A DNA stretch of 24,163 bases from Apostichopus californicus (lineage: Eukaryota; Echinodermata; Holothuroidea; Aspidochirotida; Stichopodidae), in the NCBI GenBank assembly GCA_020650975.1, contig JAIPMN010000907.1:1-24163 (forward strand). Reading direction: 5' to 3'. Made by a program: the position numbers and the translations under genes. The notes below the pieces were generated by a model. That model was not told the DNA's origin, did no database searches, and saw nothing but the letters and a program-made list of their open reading frames with translations. Below, piece by piece: positions 9,441 through 20,653 of the stretch. Within the stretch, counting starts at the first letter, position 1. Every line of letters begins with the position of its first letter.

Positions 9441-12400
9441 GTAAGTGCTGTACATTTTCTCCTTTTTTCTTTTGTCTGTTTCTCCGGAAGAGAGACTACA
9501 TATTTTAACTGGTTTAGAGGGTGACTGAAATGTAAAGTCTTAAGATTGGTAATATTGTACACCATGTGACATGCAAGGTTCCTGTAATAGAATGTGGGTT
9601 ACATTTTCTGTCACCTTTAGTTTGATAATATTCAGCCTCAGAAGAAGATCCTGCTATCAGGATAGAAACATAATGCCCACTTACTTTTACACATGTATTC
9701 TCTTACACAGGCTCTTTACATAAGCAGTTTGCTAACAGTTTTGTTTTAGTTTGATTTATCTTTCTTTTCGAGAGGTGAACCATTTCAACACTGCCAGTCA
9801 CTTCACTATTTGAGAAGCACTAATTAAATCATTAGAAAGAATATTAAAATCTACAGTTTTAATGAAAGATTTACAAAATTTTAGGTCCATGTGAAAGGAC
9901 AGGATTCATTTCACTCTTTGGTGCTTAGCTGTTGTTCTGTACTATCAGAAAAACAAATTCAACAGGATTACCTTTGCCATGGTCATCAACATTGTCTTGT
10001 AAAGATTGCTCCAGGTGAAAATTTGAAAAGTAAAATTCTTGTAATTAATGTCAATATCTCTTCAACCATATGTCCGAGTGAGTTCATACTTGGTATGGTG
10101 ATGTCAGTTGATGATAGATACATGGTCATATAATCAAGAAATTCAATCTCATTATTATTCATGAATGGGCATGGCTAGAGACTTTTCATCACAGTGAAAA
10201 GTTTGTACATGATATCTCAACAACTATGACATCACACCTTGATTTCTGAAATATTACTTTTTCTACTAGTTATCAAACACAACGTAAGAATTGCATGTAA
10301 ATTTCCCTAGGATACTTATTAGATATTCATTAGTCAAAACAGATATATCCTGTACTAACTTTTAAAGTTTTGCCTGTAGTTTTGAGAACAACCACTATAG
10401 TCTACCCATCTTTGCTCTTTGTGTTGTCCGTACAGTTATATCAATATACATACATACTGAGTAAAATAAAATTTATCACTGTGTTTACAATATTACAGAT
10501 GTAAGTATACTTAACAAAAGTAAACATGTATGTTGTACACACTACTATAAAGACTTAGACATATGACTGTTTAGAAGCATTTATGATATCTTTAACACAC
10601 AAATATGATCGATGGCCACATATTAGCCCCGCAAGCTTGGCGGGAAAAATTATGTAGCCCGAGGTCTTCAAAATATGAAATTTTTTACAAAGGGAAGGGA
10701 CAGATGCAGTGTCCCACTTTTCAGTCAAAGAAATGTAATGTAGTAATTACCAGAAAGTCTAAAATACTAATCAGAGTTAATATTAAGGCAAAGTACTACA
10801 CAACAGCAGACTGAGTTGTATAGAAGTTTTTGTACACAGAATCATATTCAACCATTCTTTTTTTTTTTTTTCCAGAATTTTATTAGTTGCAGAAAGCTTC
10901 AAGTTGCTCTTAATTATTGTAGAAGTTATACACTGGAAAATTCTGTAGATTACATATTGAGGAGACAAAAATAGCCTTACATTTATTTACAGACTCTATG
11001 TTAATTAATACCTATATTTGTATTTCATTAATCAGCACACAGTCTGAAGTTCACATACAATGCAATAACTTTTCAGTATCTAGTTCTAGTGAAAATTGGA
11101 GTGACTACATGACTGTGTGGTGTTCCTTAAGCATTGATTAATGTACAGTATTCCTATTACATCTACAGTAACTTGTTTCATTAATCAGCACAAAGTCTGA
11201 AGTTCACATACAATTAATCAATAGTATCAAGTACTAGTGTGAACTGGAGTACAGTAGTAAGTACTACATGACTGTGTGGTGTTTCTTTAATAATAATAAT
11301 AATAATAAATAACATTTATATAGTGCCTAATACAAAAGTTTCTAAGCGCTTAACAAAGGAAAATATACAAAGCAGGCGAGCAAACACTAAGAAGAAAAAA
11401 TAAACGATTAAGCTAAATTGTACAGTATTCATATTTAATTGTTTATGGTTTAGTACAATTTTGACAGAAATTTTTATCCTTTAGAAGTTGAAATGAGGAC
11501 AATCTAAGGATTTTTTCTTCAAACTGTTGCATATTATGGAGGCAAAATAATAAAGTTTGTTTTAACCTTCTCATCTAGTAAATGATTCCAAAACAATATT
11601 CTTTAGATTTAATACCTAAATGAAGGTTTCCTTTGTGTTAATTCAGCACATTCTGGTGTTAATTTTCGAATGTCATTATATAGCTATATTTACATGAATC
11701 ACTATTCAGAATTTCAGATTTTAAATTTGGTTTCTCAGACTAGTGTGAATTGAATTAAAATGACTTGATGGCCTTTCTGTGTGATGAAATATAAAAAAAC
11801 CCCAGTAATATATACTGTTAGAAGAACTATTGTGTTAACGATAAACTCTGACCTGTTATTTGTGCAATACTTTATTGATAACCTCAACTGGGAGTCTATT
11901 AACCAGTGTGATTAAATATGTCTGGTTTGTTTCTTGTTTCAGCTTACGAGTGAGATTGTGGTCAGAGCATACATTGACAGGATTAAGGAGGTCAATGGAC
12001 TTCTCAACTGTATGGTAGTTGACTGCTTCGAAGATGCCATCAGAGAAGCCAAGGAGGTCGATAAAATATTAGAGTCTAAAGATATTCCCGAGCGATACAA
12101 CATAAAGAATGCTCCTTTCCTCGGAGTACCAGTCTCCGTGAAGGAAGCCTTTTCCTGTAAAGGTACGATAAGAATTATCTTGAACAAGTTCAAACTGCAT
12201 TGAAAAAAGTATTGCAGTGGTTTAGCATTGAATCATGCTATTCACACTTTAGGTGTCCAGTTGAAAAGACATCAGCAGCCGTCCTGTTATTATGTTAAAT
12301 CTTCTCACCCCACCACCAACCCCCACATTTTATGATTTTATGAAATCCTCCAATCTTTGAAGTCCTGAAGGTAATTTCACTACTGCTTTTTCCACTCACA

Positions 12401-15400
12401 TCATCACCGTTCAATGAGATGCGTTTAATACAGGGAATAATTCAATGTCTAAGTTTTGTTTAGACATTTTGAAGGCTTTGAATTTGGTCTCAAATAAAAA
12501 GCTATGGATCCTGGGTACAAATCTGCCATAACTACATCTTTGCACTTGCATAGCAATTTTGCCCATTTTGCGATACCGGATAAAATTAATTCCTGTGTTT
12601 CTCGACCTTTCAGGAATGCCGAACACAAGCGGACTGGTGAGTCGAAAGGGAGTCATTGCAGAGGAGGACGCCCCACCTGTGGGAAACATGAAGAAAGCTG
12701 GTTGCATCGTCTTAGGGGTGACCAACTGCAGCGAGCTTTGCATGTGGTACGAATCCGCAAATTTTGTCTACGGAAGGACGAACAACGCCTACGACATTAG
12801 AAGAATAGTTGGTGGAAGTTCAGGTGGGTTATCAAAACGATATTTATCGGTGCTAGCCTTTTGAGCGTAGTTTTAGAGTTACTTTTGCATGAGTTCATTA
12901 CATCTGTGAGGCAGTTGCTTATTTATTCGATATTATTAGCTCGGGTAAAATGGTCGAACCTGTACCATATTCTAGCTGTATTTAGTCGAAAGTTATTATT
13001 GATGTTACAATTGATTCATGATGTGAATAGCAAGAGAATTCGGAAAACTTTACCATTTTCCATAGTTAAGCAGCATGAGTTAAACACGTTTAATAATTTA
13101 ATATGCAAATGAGCCTTTGTTGTTTATGCTTGTAACCAGTTTCTAATACTAAATGATTAGTTACAGACGATCCTTGTTCTCAAAATTTTATGAAATACAA
13201 GTTTCATCACAAACTTATTCACAGAAATAAACAAAACTACTAATCCTCTTACATCTATCTCTTTCATGTCACCCTGCTCATTAACCTGTCTGTATTCTGT
13301 GCTTGTATTTGTCCCTGCTGTTAAGTACTGTTACTTGTCATTCAGCCTCTGCAGAAGATCCTGCTAGGATGGAAACGTCAGGCCCTCTTACTTTTACACA
13401 CTTTCAAAGACTTCACCAATTTTACGATCATATTATTAAACCTTCACTTCCTGGTCTTACTCTCTCCCCGCAGGTGGAGAAGGATGTATTTTATCTGCCG
13501 CTGCCTCGGTGATCGGTATCGGTGCTGACATTGGTGGCAGCATTCGTATGCCAGCTTTCTTCAATGGCGTCTTTGGTCACAAACCCAGTCCTGGTAAAGA
13601 GATCTGTTTTTTGCAATAATACCACAACAGATGTTTTAGAAAGAAAAGTCTGCTTTTTTCTTTACAAGCAAACAGTAGGCTAGAATACTTTAATGTCTAA
13701 TCTCCCAAAAATCTGGCCAATTTTTGCAGCATGTAAATAACCAAGGCATCATTTTGTGTTTTAATTTACAGGAAATGCTTTATAACCTGTTAAGTCAACA
13801 AGTGATTCATTGCAATTTTAAAGGCACCACCATGCATTCCATTAAAAACACAAACTAACAGATCCCTACAGTTGTTTCTGGTACTATTGCATAGTTAATA
13901 ATCACACAATCATGACCTGGCATGTCATAATTTCATAACTTCATAATTTCATAATTTTATGACTTCATATTTCCCAACCAATGAGATTCATTCACATAAG
14001 TAGTGCCGTGTTCATTAACGTCCAATGATGCATTCAATCTCGATGTCTTAAGCAATTTTATCAACTGGTATATAATATTGTGTAGTTCATAATCACACAA
14101 TCATTACTATTTACTTATTTTCTTTCCCAAACAATTTTGTCCCATTTGGCAGAGATCCAGCAGATAAACAGTTCAAACCAAAACAAGAGTGTCCCTTCCT
14201 TTGTTATTGTTTTGGTCGAGATAAAAACATGCGTCCCATTAATGTCTTCATGTCGACTAAAACAATAACAAAGAACCGGACACATTTGTTTTGGTTTGAT
14301 TTTTTATTCGCTTGATCTCAGGTCAAACATAGGTTTTAGCAACTATTTAATAAGTCTGTGACAGACGGTAAAGAATATTGTGAAATTTACACAATGGCTT
14401 AGAATAGTCTTGTCTTCAAACACATGAATGTTACAATTCATTCATGTGTCCTTCTGGACAATGCCTTCCATTGTATTTAAACCATATGTAACATAACCCT
14501 CATCAATGGTCAAAATGAACAGAAGTTCTATCATTTCAACCCCAAAATTCTGAAAGAAAAGTACATTCAGCAAGCTTTTATATGTGACTTGCTATAAAAG
14601 TAAGGCCAACTGTAATTACATCTGAGCTCAGTTACCTGTTAAACTACCATATTGAATCCTGATACACCCTGCACAACATAAACACTCAAAAGAATAAATA
14701 ATGCTCTTATCTCGAACAGTTATTTTGCGGTTAATGAAATTTCCTTTATCATAAAGTGTCTTATCATGAAATAAACCCAGAGTCGTAGCAATAGTTGGTT
14801 CAAGTGGTTCAGTGAACCAGGCCCCCCGCCCCTCCCCCCCCAATGGCCCAGGCCCTCCATTGTCCCGTTGCCTACAAAATTTGATTGGCCAGGGGATCAC
14901 AATTGACAGTCAAGAAAGATAAGAAAACAGAAATGTACAGTTTTTTAATACATCAATGGCTTTTGTGTCAAGTGCCGTTTAGATGTGGTGAGAGTGAAGG
15001 GACCCTTACTCTTGAACCAGGGCCCCTAAAACCCATGCTACGCCATTGAATATACCCGACCGTGGCATCTTCCATTGGAGGTTTATCCCGTTTCCCAGCA
15101 GTCACAGTCGTATTTTTATATTCTGCAGGAGTCGTAGACAACGATGGGCAGTTCCCCAGCGCTAAGGGAGATCAGGATGAGATGATGGCTACGGGTCCAC
15201 TATGTAGATATGCAGTGGACCTGGACCCTTTACTGAGAGTCATGGCTGGACCCAAAGGGATCTCAAAGATAAAGCTAGATGCTCCTGTTGATCTCAAGTC
15301 CCTAAAGTACTTCAGTGCAGGCACTGATATGAAGAAGATGTTGCTGTCACCTTTGGATCCAGAACTCAGGGATGCACAGTTTAGAGTGAGTGACATTATT

Positions 15401-17432
15401 CCTATCAGCAGCTCTAGTGTATTTTCTATGTGTGTGACAAAAATGGTCCGTTTGGATGGTAGATTCATTTTAATAATCACCCAGATCTTTAGATGATATG
15501 GTTGAAAGTAGCCTCAAGAAAGTATTTATACCCCTCAACATATTATAGAGCTAAACAATGGTGAATAACAAATGCAAGTTATGACGAACGTTGAACAAAT
15601 CAAGACAAGTGCAGGTACGAAGGTCCGATGGTAGTTTGGTCCAAATCTTTGGAACCGTGACAGCTGAAAAAAGATTACCTCAATTTAGGAGGAGGATCTC
15701 TGAAGGACTAACAGCAGTACAATGGAATATATCGGAAACCAGGGCAGATTTTAAGAATTCGGACCAATTTTGAACCAAATCACTTGTATAGTGCATCAAA
15801 TGTATGTTTTGTTGCAGATAATGTTTTGCCCATCGATTTTAAAGACAGAGCTGATAAGGGAAGGTTGATCCATACGAAGTAGCTCTGTGATTGGTTGGAA
15901 GAGAGGGTGAAATAAAGCTGGGCAGAATAGGCCCCTCCCCCCCCCATAACTTGCCAAAGAGGCCACCCATGGATCCTTGAGAAAATGTATCAGGAGCTTC
16001 TTCCTAATGCTAACCAAAGACCAGCTCATCAATCATTCTCAGGAAAATTGTATGAAAAGTAAACAAAACGAAAAACAAACAAAAAGAACTGCCAAAATAA
16101 ATCATATGTGTTAAACATTGTTGCTTTGTGATCATTAATATGTACAGAAGAAGGGTAGGGTTGATAAATGATTCATTTCAAACCACTGAGATCTTGTTGA
16201 CACAGGTCTGTGAATTGTATAAGTATCTCTTTGCCTGGCACAGAAAAAGCAAAAACTGTGCTATTGAGTACCTGCATTCGGTAATTAATCATTGCACCAT
16301 CCGAGTTGGCTTTTAACGAATCCAAAAATGCGTCATCTTGAAGTGATATATTTGTGTTCTCTGATTCTCTTTGCAGCATTAATTATCAATATTCTCTTTT
16401 GACAGCCTTTATAGGTTCTGGAGCTTCAGGAACTCTGTATGTGATAAAAAAAAAAAAAGGATACATATTTGTTATATGAGATAAAGTATGTTATTTTGAC
16501 TGTAATAGATTTAGGCAATAGATATTGTAAGTAGGCATTCAATCCAGTCAAACCTTGGTGTGAAGAGTCCCCCCCCCCCTGGGTATGAGATCATCTTTGT
16601 CCTTCAACCATTGATGTCTATTAACCAAACAAGAAAAAGATTTGCGCAGAGTTAAGCTGCATATATGTATAGCATGTTATGCAATTCATTTATTGGTATT
16701 CATTAAAGAATATGCGTTTTTTTGTCAAAGTAAAAATGAGATTGAATTGTCGTTTCTACGTTCATTATTGCTTATTCTCAACAGGCCGCTAAATACCTCG
16801 AAGAAACCCTCGGCGTAAAAGTCGAACACAAGTTACTTCATCGCTTCAAGTACTCGGTAGCTATCTGGTCTGCACGCATGCAGAAGAGCGGTGGAGACAC
16901 CTTTACCTCACTCTTGGGAGACCACGGCACCCAGGTCCTCCCAAGCCTTGAACTCGTGAAACGCATTTTCAATCTCTCCAACCACACCCTACCCGCCATA
17001 CTTCTTGCCCTCTTTGAAGATTTCGATCGACTCATGCCGGATAAAACAGACCGTCTCCTCTCGTCCTGCACCAAGCTGCGGGATCAGCTGAAAGAATTGC
17101 TCGGCGACAACGGTGTCCTTCTCTACCCCTCCCATCCAAAGATAGCGCCTTTCCATAACTCGCCGATCGTACATCCAACCAACTTTGCGTACACCGGGAT
17201 CTTCAACGCTCTCGGATTTCCCGTGACTCAAGTGCCGTTGGGACTGAGCAAACAAGGGCTGCCGTTAGGCATCCAGCTGGTGACCACACCTTACAACGAT
17301 CACCTGACCCTAGCCGTTGCCCGTCAATTAGAAAAGGGATTTGGGGGATGGGTGACGGAATTGAGCGGTTCGTTGGTAGGTGATCTTCTGGAGACAGATG
17401 AAAACGACGGAAACAAATCGGTGGAAGACTGA
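9243..17432 (+). CDS. FAAH2: fatty-acid amide hydrolase 2-like amidase (complete, six coding exons)
   Basis: Exons 9243-9440, 11943-12162, 12614-12823, 13474-13593, 15129-15385 and 16785-17432 join without a frame break to 550 residues. Human FAAH2 is 532, and the key residues sit two positions later here. A hydrophobic N-terminal segment (about residues 3-34) is the expected membrane anchor. The amidase signature is complete: catalytic Lys133 in PVSVKEAF, the cis-Ser in VGGSSGGE (Ser208/209) and nucleophile Ser232 in DIGGSIRMP. The C-terminal half keeps LGDHG, LYPSHP, FAYTG and PLGIQ blocks. Family knowledge: FAAH2 is a membrane or lipid-droplet serine hydrolase that cleaves primary fatty amides such as oleamide and, less well, N-acylethanolamines. 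All introns are GT-AG. The start is chosen for its ACCATGG context and the hydrophobic helix that follows; an upstream in-frame ATG at 9198 lies before the likely acceptor at 9238. The acidic C-terminal tail is an extension relative to human. Confidence 0.96.
9631..9693. repeat. short dispersed repeat, copy 1 (FAAH2 intron 1)
   Basis: TTCAGCCTC, then GAAGAAGATCCTGCT, ending CTTACTTTTACACA, is shared with 13341-13400. The unit contains a small stem (ATCCT...AGGAT). It looks like the conserved end of a retroelement or SINE, but I cannot name the family. Confidence 0.6.
11024..11291. repeat. diverged tandem duplication (about 110 bp, two copies)
   Basis: Copies at 11024-11130 and 11177-11291 share TTCATTAATCAGCACA, GTCTGAAGTTCACATACAAT and CTACATGACTGTGTGGTGTT. 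About 46 bases separate them. The pair lies in FAAH2 intron 1. Confidence 0.8.
11289..11400 (+). repeat. (AAT)n tract with SINE/LINE-tail-like sequence
   Basis: An AAT microsatellite (about 11289-11310) is followed by AACATTTATATAGTGCC and TTCTAAGCGCTTAACAAAG. This arrangement is familiar from interspersed repeats in many animals (an ATTTATATAGCGC...TAAGCGCTT core). The family is not identified. Confidence 0.5.
11943..12162 (+). CDS. FAAH2: FAAH2-like exon 2
   Basis: It encodes residues 67-139, from LTSEIVVRAYIDRIKEVN to the catalytic-lysine block FLGVPVSVKEAF (Lys133). The acceptor is ttcttgtttcag and the donor gtacga. The exon leaves in phase 1. Confidence 0.95.
12614..12823 (+). CDS. FAAH2: FAAH2-like exon 3
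   Basis: It encodes residues 140-209, from GMPNTSGLVSRKG through LGVTNCSELCMWYES to IVGGSS. It carries the N-terminal half of the amidase signature with the cis-serine. It leaves in phase 1, splitting the Gly codon of GGSSGG, with donor gtgggt. Confidence 0.95.
13341..13400. repeat. short dispersed repeat, copy 2 (FAAH2 intron 3)
   Basis: This is the second copy of the 9631 unit. It is cleaner, with a contiguous ATCCTGCTAGGAT stem and GGAAACGTCAGGCCC before CTTACTTTTACACA. It ends about 75 bases before exon 4. Confidence 0.6.
13474..13593 (+). CDS. FAAH2: FAAH2-like exon 4 (nucleophile exon)
   Basis: This 120-nt exon encodes GGEGCILSAAASVIGIGADIGGSIRMPAF and on to GHKPSPG. Ser232 in GGSIRMP is the nucleophile. 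Both ends are in phase 1, so skipping it would keep the frame but remove the active-site serine. The acceptor is ctctccccgcag and the donor gtaaag. Confidence 0.95.
14152..14319. mobile_element. palindromic (foldback) element, about 168 bp
   Basis: The left arm, from GAGATC at 14152 to GGTCGAG at 14220, is the near-exact inverse of the right arm, from GTCGACTAAAAC at 14252 to GATCTC at 14319. TTTGTTATTGTTTT pairs with AAAACAATAACAAA, and CAAACCAAAACAA with TTGTTTTGGTTTG. The short centre is also partly self-complementary. It lies in FAAH2 intron 4. No clear target duplication was found, so mobility is inferred. Confidence 0.7.
14778..15048. mobile_element. hAT-like MITE in FAAH2 intron 4
   Basis: The left end CAGAGTCGTAGCA and right end TGCTACGCCATTG are imperfect inverse repeats. 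A TTCAAG/CTTGAA block pairs further inside. The flanks AATAAACC (14770-14777) and AATATACC (15049-15056) match at 7 of 8 positions, as expected for an aged 8-bp target duplication. C-runs lie inside the left end. There is no coding capacity. Confidence 0.68.
15129..15385 (+). CDS. FAAH2: FAAH2-like exon 5
   Basis: It encodes residues 250-335, including GQFPSAKGDQDEMMATGPLCRYAVDLDPLLRVMAGP, which aligns with the human protein after the catalytic core. It ends in phase 0 before gtgagt. The acceptor ttctgcag lies only 73 bases after a hAT-like insertion. Confidence 0.95.
16785..17432 (+). CDS. FAAH2: FAAH2-like exon 6 (large terminal coding exon)
   Basis: It encodes residues 336-550 and the TGA stop, about 40% of the protein in one exon. 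It contains LLGDHG, LLYPSHPKIAP, NFAYTGIFNALGFPVTQ, GLPLGIQ and NDHLTLAVARQLEKGFGGW. The last 25 or so residues form an acidic tail without a counterpart in human FAAH2. The exon is visibly richer in C-ending codons than exons 1 and 5. Joining to exon 5 is exact against the family, with no missing exon between QFR and AAKYLEETLG. Confidence 0.95.
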   Translation, partial: AAKYLEETLGVKVEHKLLHRFKYSVAIWSARMQKSGGDTFTSLLGDHGTQVLPSLELVKRIFNLSNHTLPAILLALFEDFDRLMPDKTDRLLSSCTKLRDQLKELLGDNGVLLYPSHPKIAPFHNSPIVHPTNFAYTGIFNALGFPVTQVPLGLSKQGLPLGIQLVTTPYNDHLTLAVARQLEKGFGGWVTELSGSLVGDLLETDENDGNKSVED

Positions 17433-18720
17433 CGGTGGCCAGTTTTTATTTCTGTTTTTTTCCCGGATGGTATGTTTGGGTTGCTGTTTAGTAGACGTGA
17501 AGAGTTTTCGGGGGCTATATCTGGGCCAGCATACATTCCAGTGTTTATTTTCTCTTCTCTTCTTGCCTGTGTTGTGTTCAGTCAAGGCCACAATCAGTCC
17601 AGAAAATGCTTAACAGGAAACGTGCTGCCATAAAATTGATCTTTGGAATATTGTTAGAAATTTTTACAAGAGTTGGCATTATTAACCTCTAAGCAGCTGG
17701 CCCTTTCACTGTAACTTATCATACAGCTTTTACTGATCATCAGATTTTTTTCATAACAACAGGGAATTATTTTGTAACGGTTTTAAATTTTAACACATAT
17801 TTTTTTGCAAGGGGAGGATTATACTTGTTATAAAAAAGGTTTAGTTTGGAGCAGCTAGGATCTTCACCTGTGACATCACAGATGCATCGATCCTTTGGTG
17901 TTCAATACCTTACCCAGTTAACTTTGTTTCTTGCTTAACATTTTGTGTACACAGCAGTGAACCAAATGGGAAGTAATGTGAAATATTTGAACAAGACAAT
18001 AATCCCTTATCCTTGTAGTTGTTAAAATAATGGCCAAGCATGAATAAGTAGCTATCTCTCAACATTTAAACCTATTTAATTTCAACTGTCTGTGAAATCA
18101 TGATGTAGGCCCCAAAAAACTTGTCCACATTTCATTATTTTATTATTTGATGTTCTTGAAAGTTTTTAATTTATTGTGCTTTTCGTTTTTTTTCATCATG
18201 TTCATGACTTTAATCAGTAAGATATATATTAAATTGAAAACAACAAAATAATTCACTGCAGGGAAACATAGCTAGACCAAGTGTGCTGCAGCTATTACTT
18301 TTCTTGCAGTTACCGGACTTTCAAATATTTGACAAGAAACAAGATTATGGTCAGTCTTGCTGGAAACCAAAGTGTGTACATAGTTACTGCAATCTATCAA
18401 ATAAAAGACAATTATAATCAATATTAATCAATCTTAGCAAAGTCCAATCAACAAATGAAGCCTTGTAAAGTAAACTGAATCTGGGCTCTGCTAATGGACT
18501 ATTGTTTTGAAGTAACACCTGTCTGTGAATAGAGTTGACCGTCATGGATTTTGGCCTTTCAATTTAACACAACAGTTAGGTCTGTGTGGACCGAAGAGCT
18601 GTGTACAAAAAATAGTGTAATTCGTTACCGTCTTTTGTCCTCTAGAAATCAGATTCACTCAGACACCTTCCAAATATTAGAACTGTCACAAATATATTTC
18701 TAACCTGTCAACACAACTCA
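17433..18720 (+). other. FAAH2 3' UTR and downstream region
   Basis: AT-rich sequence without a supported gene. The proximal part is probably 3' UTR. No RNA gene or other structure was seen. Confidence 0.4.
18400..18405 (+). terminator. FAAH2: candidate FAAH2 polyadenylation signal AATAAA
   Basis: This is the first canonical AATAAA after the stop at 17432, about 970 bases downstream. An ATTAAA variant occurs earlier at 18228-18233. Further AATAAA sites follow in AT-rich DNA (for example 20571), so which one is used is uncertain. Confidence 0.3.
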
Positions 18721-19218
18721 CAGCTATCCATATATACAGCAGTTATGTGAAATAGTCTCTGATTGGTTATTCCTTAACCACCACCACCAGTGGGACGGTG
18801 ATGGTGCTGAGTAATAAATATCCAGCTATCCATATATACAGCAGTTATGTGAAATAGTCTGATAGACTATTCCCAAACCACCACCAGTGGGACGGTGATG
18901 GTGCTGAGTAGTAATATCCAGCTATCCATATATACAGCAGTTATGTGAAATAGTCTGATTGATTATTCCGTAACCACCACCACCAGTTGGATTGTGATGG
19001 TGCTGAACAATAAATATCCAGCTATCCATATACAGCAGTTATGTGAAATAGTCCGTGATTGACTATTCCTTAACCACCACCACCAGTGGGATGGTGATGG
19101 TGCTGAGTAATAAATATCCAGCTATCCATATATACAGCAGTTATGTGAAATAGTCTGATTAATTATTCCTTAACCACCACCACCAGTGGGACGGTGATGG
19201 TGCTGAACAATAAATATC
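18721..19218. repeat. tandem repeat, five ~100-bp units each with a hairpin
   Basis: Units start at 18721, 18823, 18919, 19019 and 19119, each with CAGCTATCCATAT, and the last ends at 19218. All share CAGCAGTTATGTGAAATAGT. Each contains CACCACCA...GTGGGA.GGTGATGGTG, whose halves pair as a stem-loop. Units differ by a few substitutions and small gaps (96 to 102 bp). A sixth, truncated CAGCTTTT start follows. The array lies about 1.3 kb past the FAAH2 stop and may or may not be transcribed with it. Confidence 0.93.
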
Positions 19219-20644
19219 CAGCTTTTAGTACAATGTAGATTTTTGCATGCTCTTAAAGTTCAGGAATGTTTCTCCATCCTTGGAAAGTAAAAAACAGGGT
19301 TTCCAAATGTAAAGTTTTCCACCACACAAGCACATGATGACAAAACATATGGCTCATCTGTTGCATTAAGGCTACAATCAAGATGGTATTAATTTACCTA
19401 AACAAGAAGAAAAAACATTTATACCTAAGCCTAGGGTTGTAACACTTCAACAGAGGTTCCCAGTCCAAGTCTAATATTTAAGTTGTATGTCAACTCATGG
19501 CTCAAGTTTGCAACTTAATTGCACCATCATCATTGGACAAGAAAACATAAGTCATGATGGATGAAGTTAAGTTTTTTTGGGGGGTAACTTTAAGTCATAC
19601 TGGTGAGATTCAGCCTATCAGATTGATATGTCAGGTTTTCTGAAGGCAGTTGGAGTATAAAAATTTTTAATCTACCTCTATTTGAGTACTATTTATCGTT
19701 TAACATACTACTGGTAAAGTTACACAAGGTTGTAATGTGTAGAATTAATGTTGTAGTTAAATTCGTAACATTTTGAAAATAAATGTAACAAGTGCAACAA
19801 AACAAGATATGAATCTTGTATTTCTCATTTGGACCTAAAAATACCAACAGTGATTATTTCTGGTGATTCTATACTCCTTGGTTGTACAGTAAGTTTGAGC
19901 TCTTTTGAAACCCTCAACTGCTTGCATGTAGCTAGTATAAAAGGCATTAATTTTAATATTTTTTCAATGGTGACAATGATGACAAATTGTTGCATGAAGA
20001 TGTGTCAAGTGACTTGTTTACAAATAACAGGTTGAACCTCTGAAATAGACATTTATGTAGCATTGTGAAATATGTTTTATAGCTATGTGGTTGTTATGCT
20101 GATCGTATGGTTAATTGCTCGTGTATTGAAATATTGAATGTCTAAATAATCAGTTAACGAATGTCACAGTTAACGAATGTCATAATTTTTAACTACTGTT
20201 ATGTACTATTTTCAAACTTTTTCAATTATTCAAGATTATTTTATTAAATGATAAAACATGCAAGTGTCCTTCATGACCAGCTGACAGAAGCAGATGGCTA
20301 TTGTGCAATTTATATATAATTCGTATGGATGTAAAATTTCAATTACTTTTTGATTTCAGGATTAATTTGTTTTGTAAAGAAATATGGTTTGATTTGTTTT
20401 TGGTATTTTTTGGGATCAATTCTTATATGCAATCATTTTATTCAACAATGTGATGCTTTTGATAACCTCACTGCTATTTAAATAAACATGTTTAAAATGA
20501 TGAAGGTTAAAATCTATGATTTTATCAAATGCTTATTGATTAGATGATAATGATGATTAGATTTACCTGAAATAAAAGTAACGTAAAAAAAATTCAGAAA
20601 TAATCTCTTTTTTTTCCCCTTCTGTTGATCTCATACATTCATTA
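19219..20644. other. AT-rich intergenic stretch, nothing supported
   Basis: No exon-like frame, RNA gene or repeat structure stands out. It contains several AATAAA hexamers expected by composition. Confidence 0.4.
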
Positions 20645-20653
20645 GAATAGTTC

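Noticed and set aside
9891-10133. 80-codon frame in FAAH2 intron 1
   Set aside because: There are no splice or family evidence, and the length is within chance for this intron.
12411-12743. Minus-strand 110-codon frame over FAAH2 exon 3
   Set aside because: It is an antisense shadow of a verified exon.
15591-15773. 60-codon frame in FAAH2 intron 5
   Set aside because: The family alignment joins exon 5 to exon 6 exactly without it, and it ends in a stop.
18721-19218. Possible CRISPR-like array
   Set aside because: The whole ~100-bp unit repeats, there are no unique spacers, and the window is eukaryotic.
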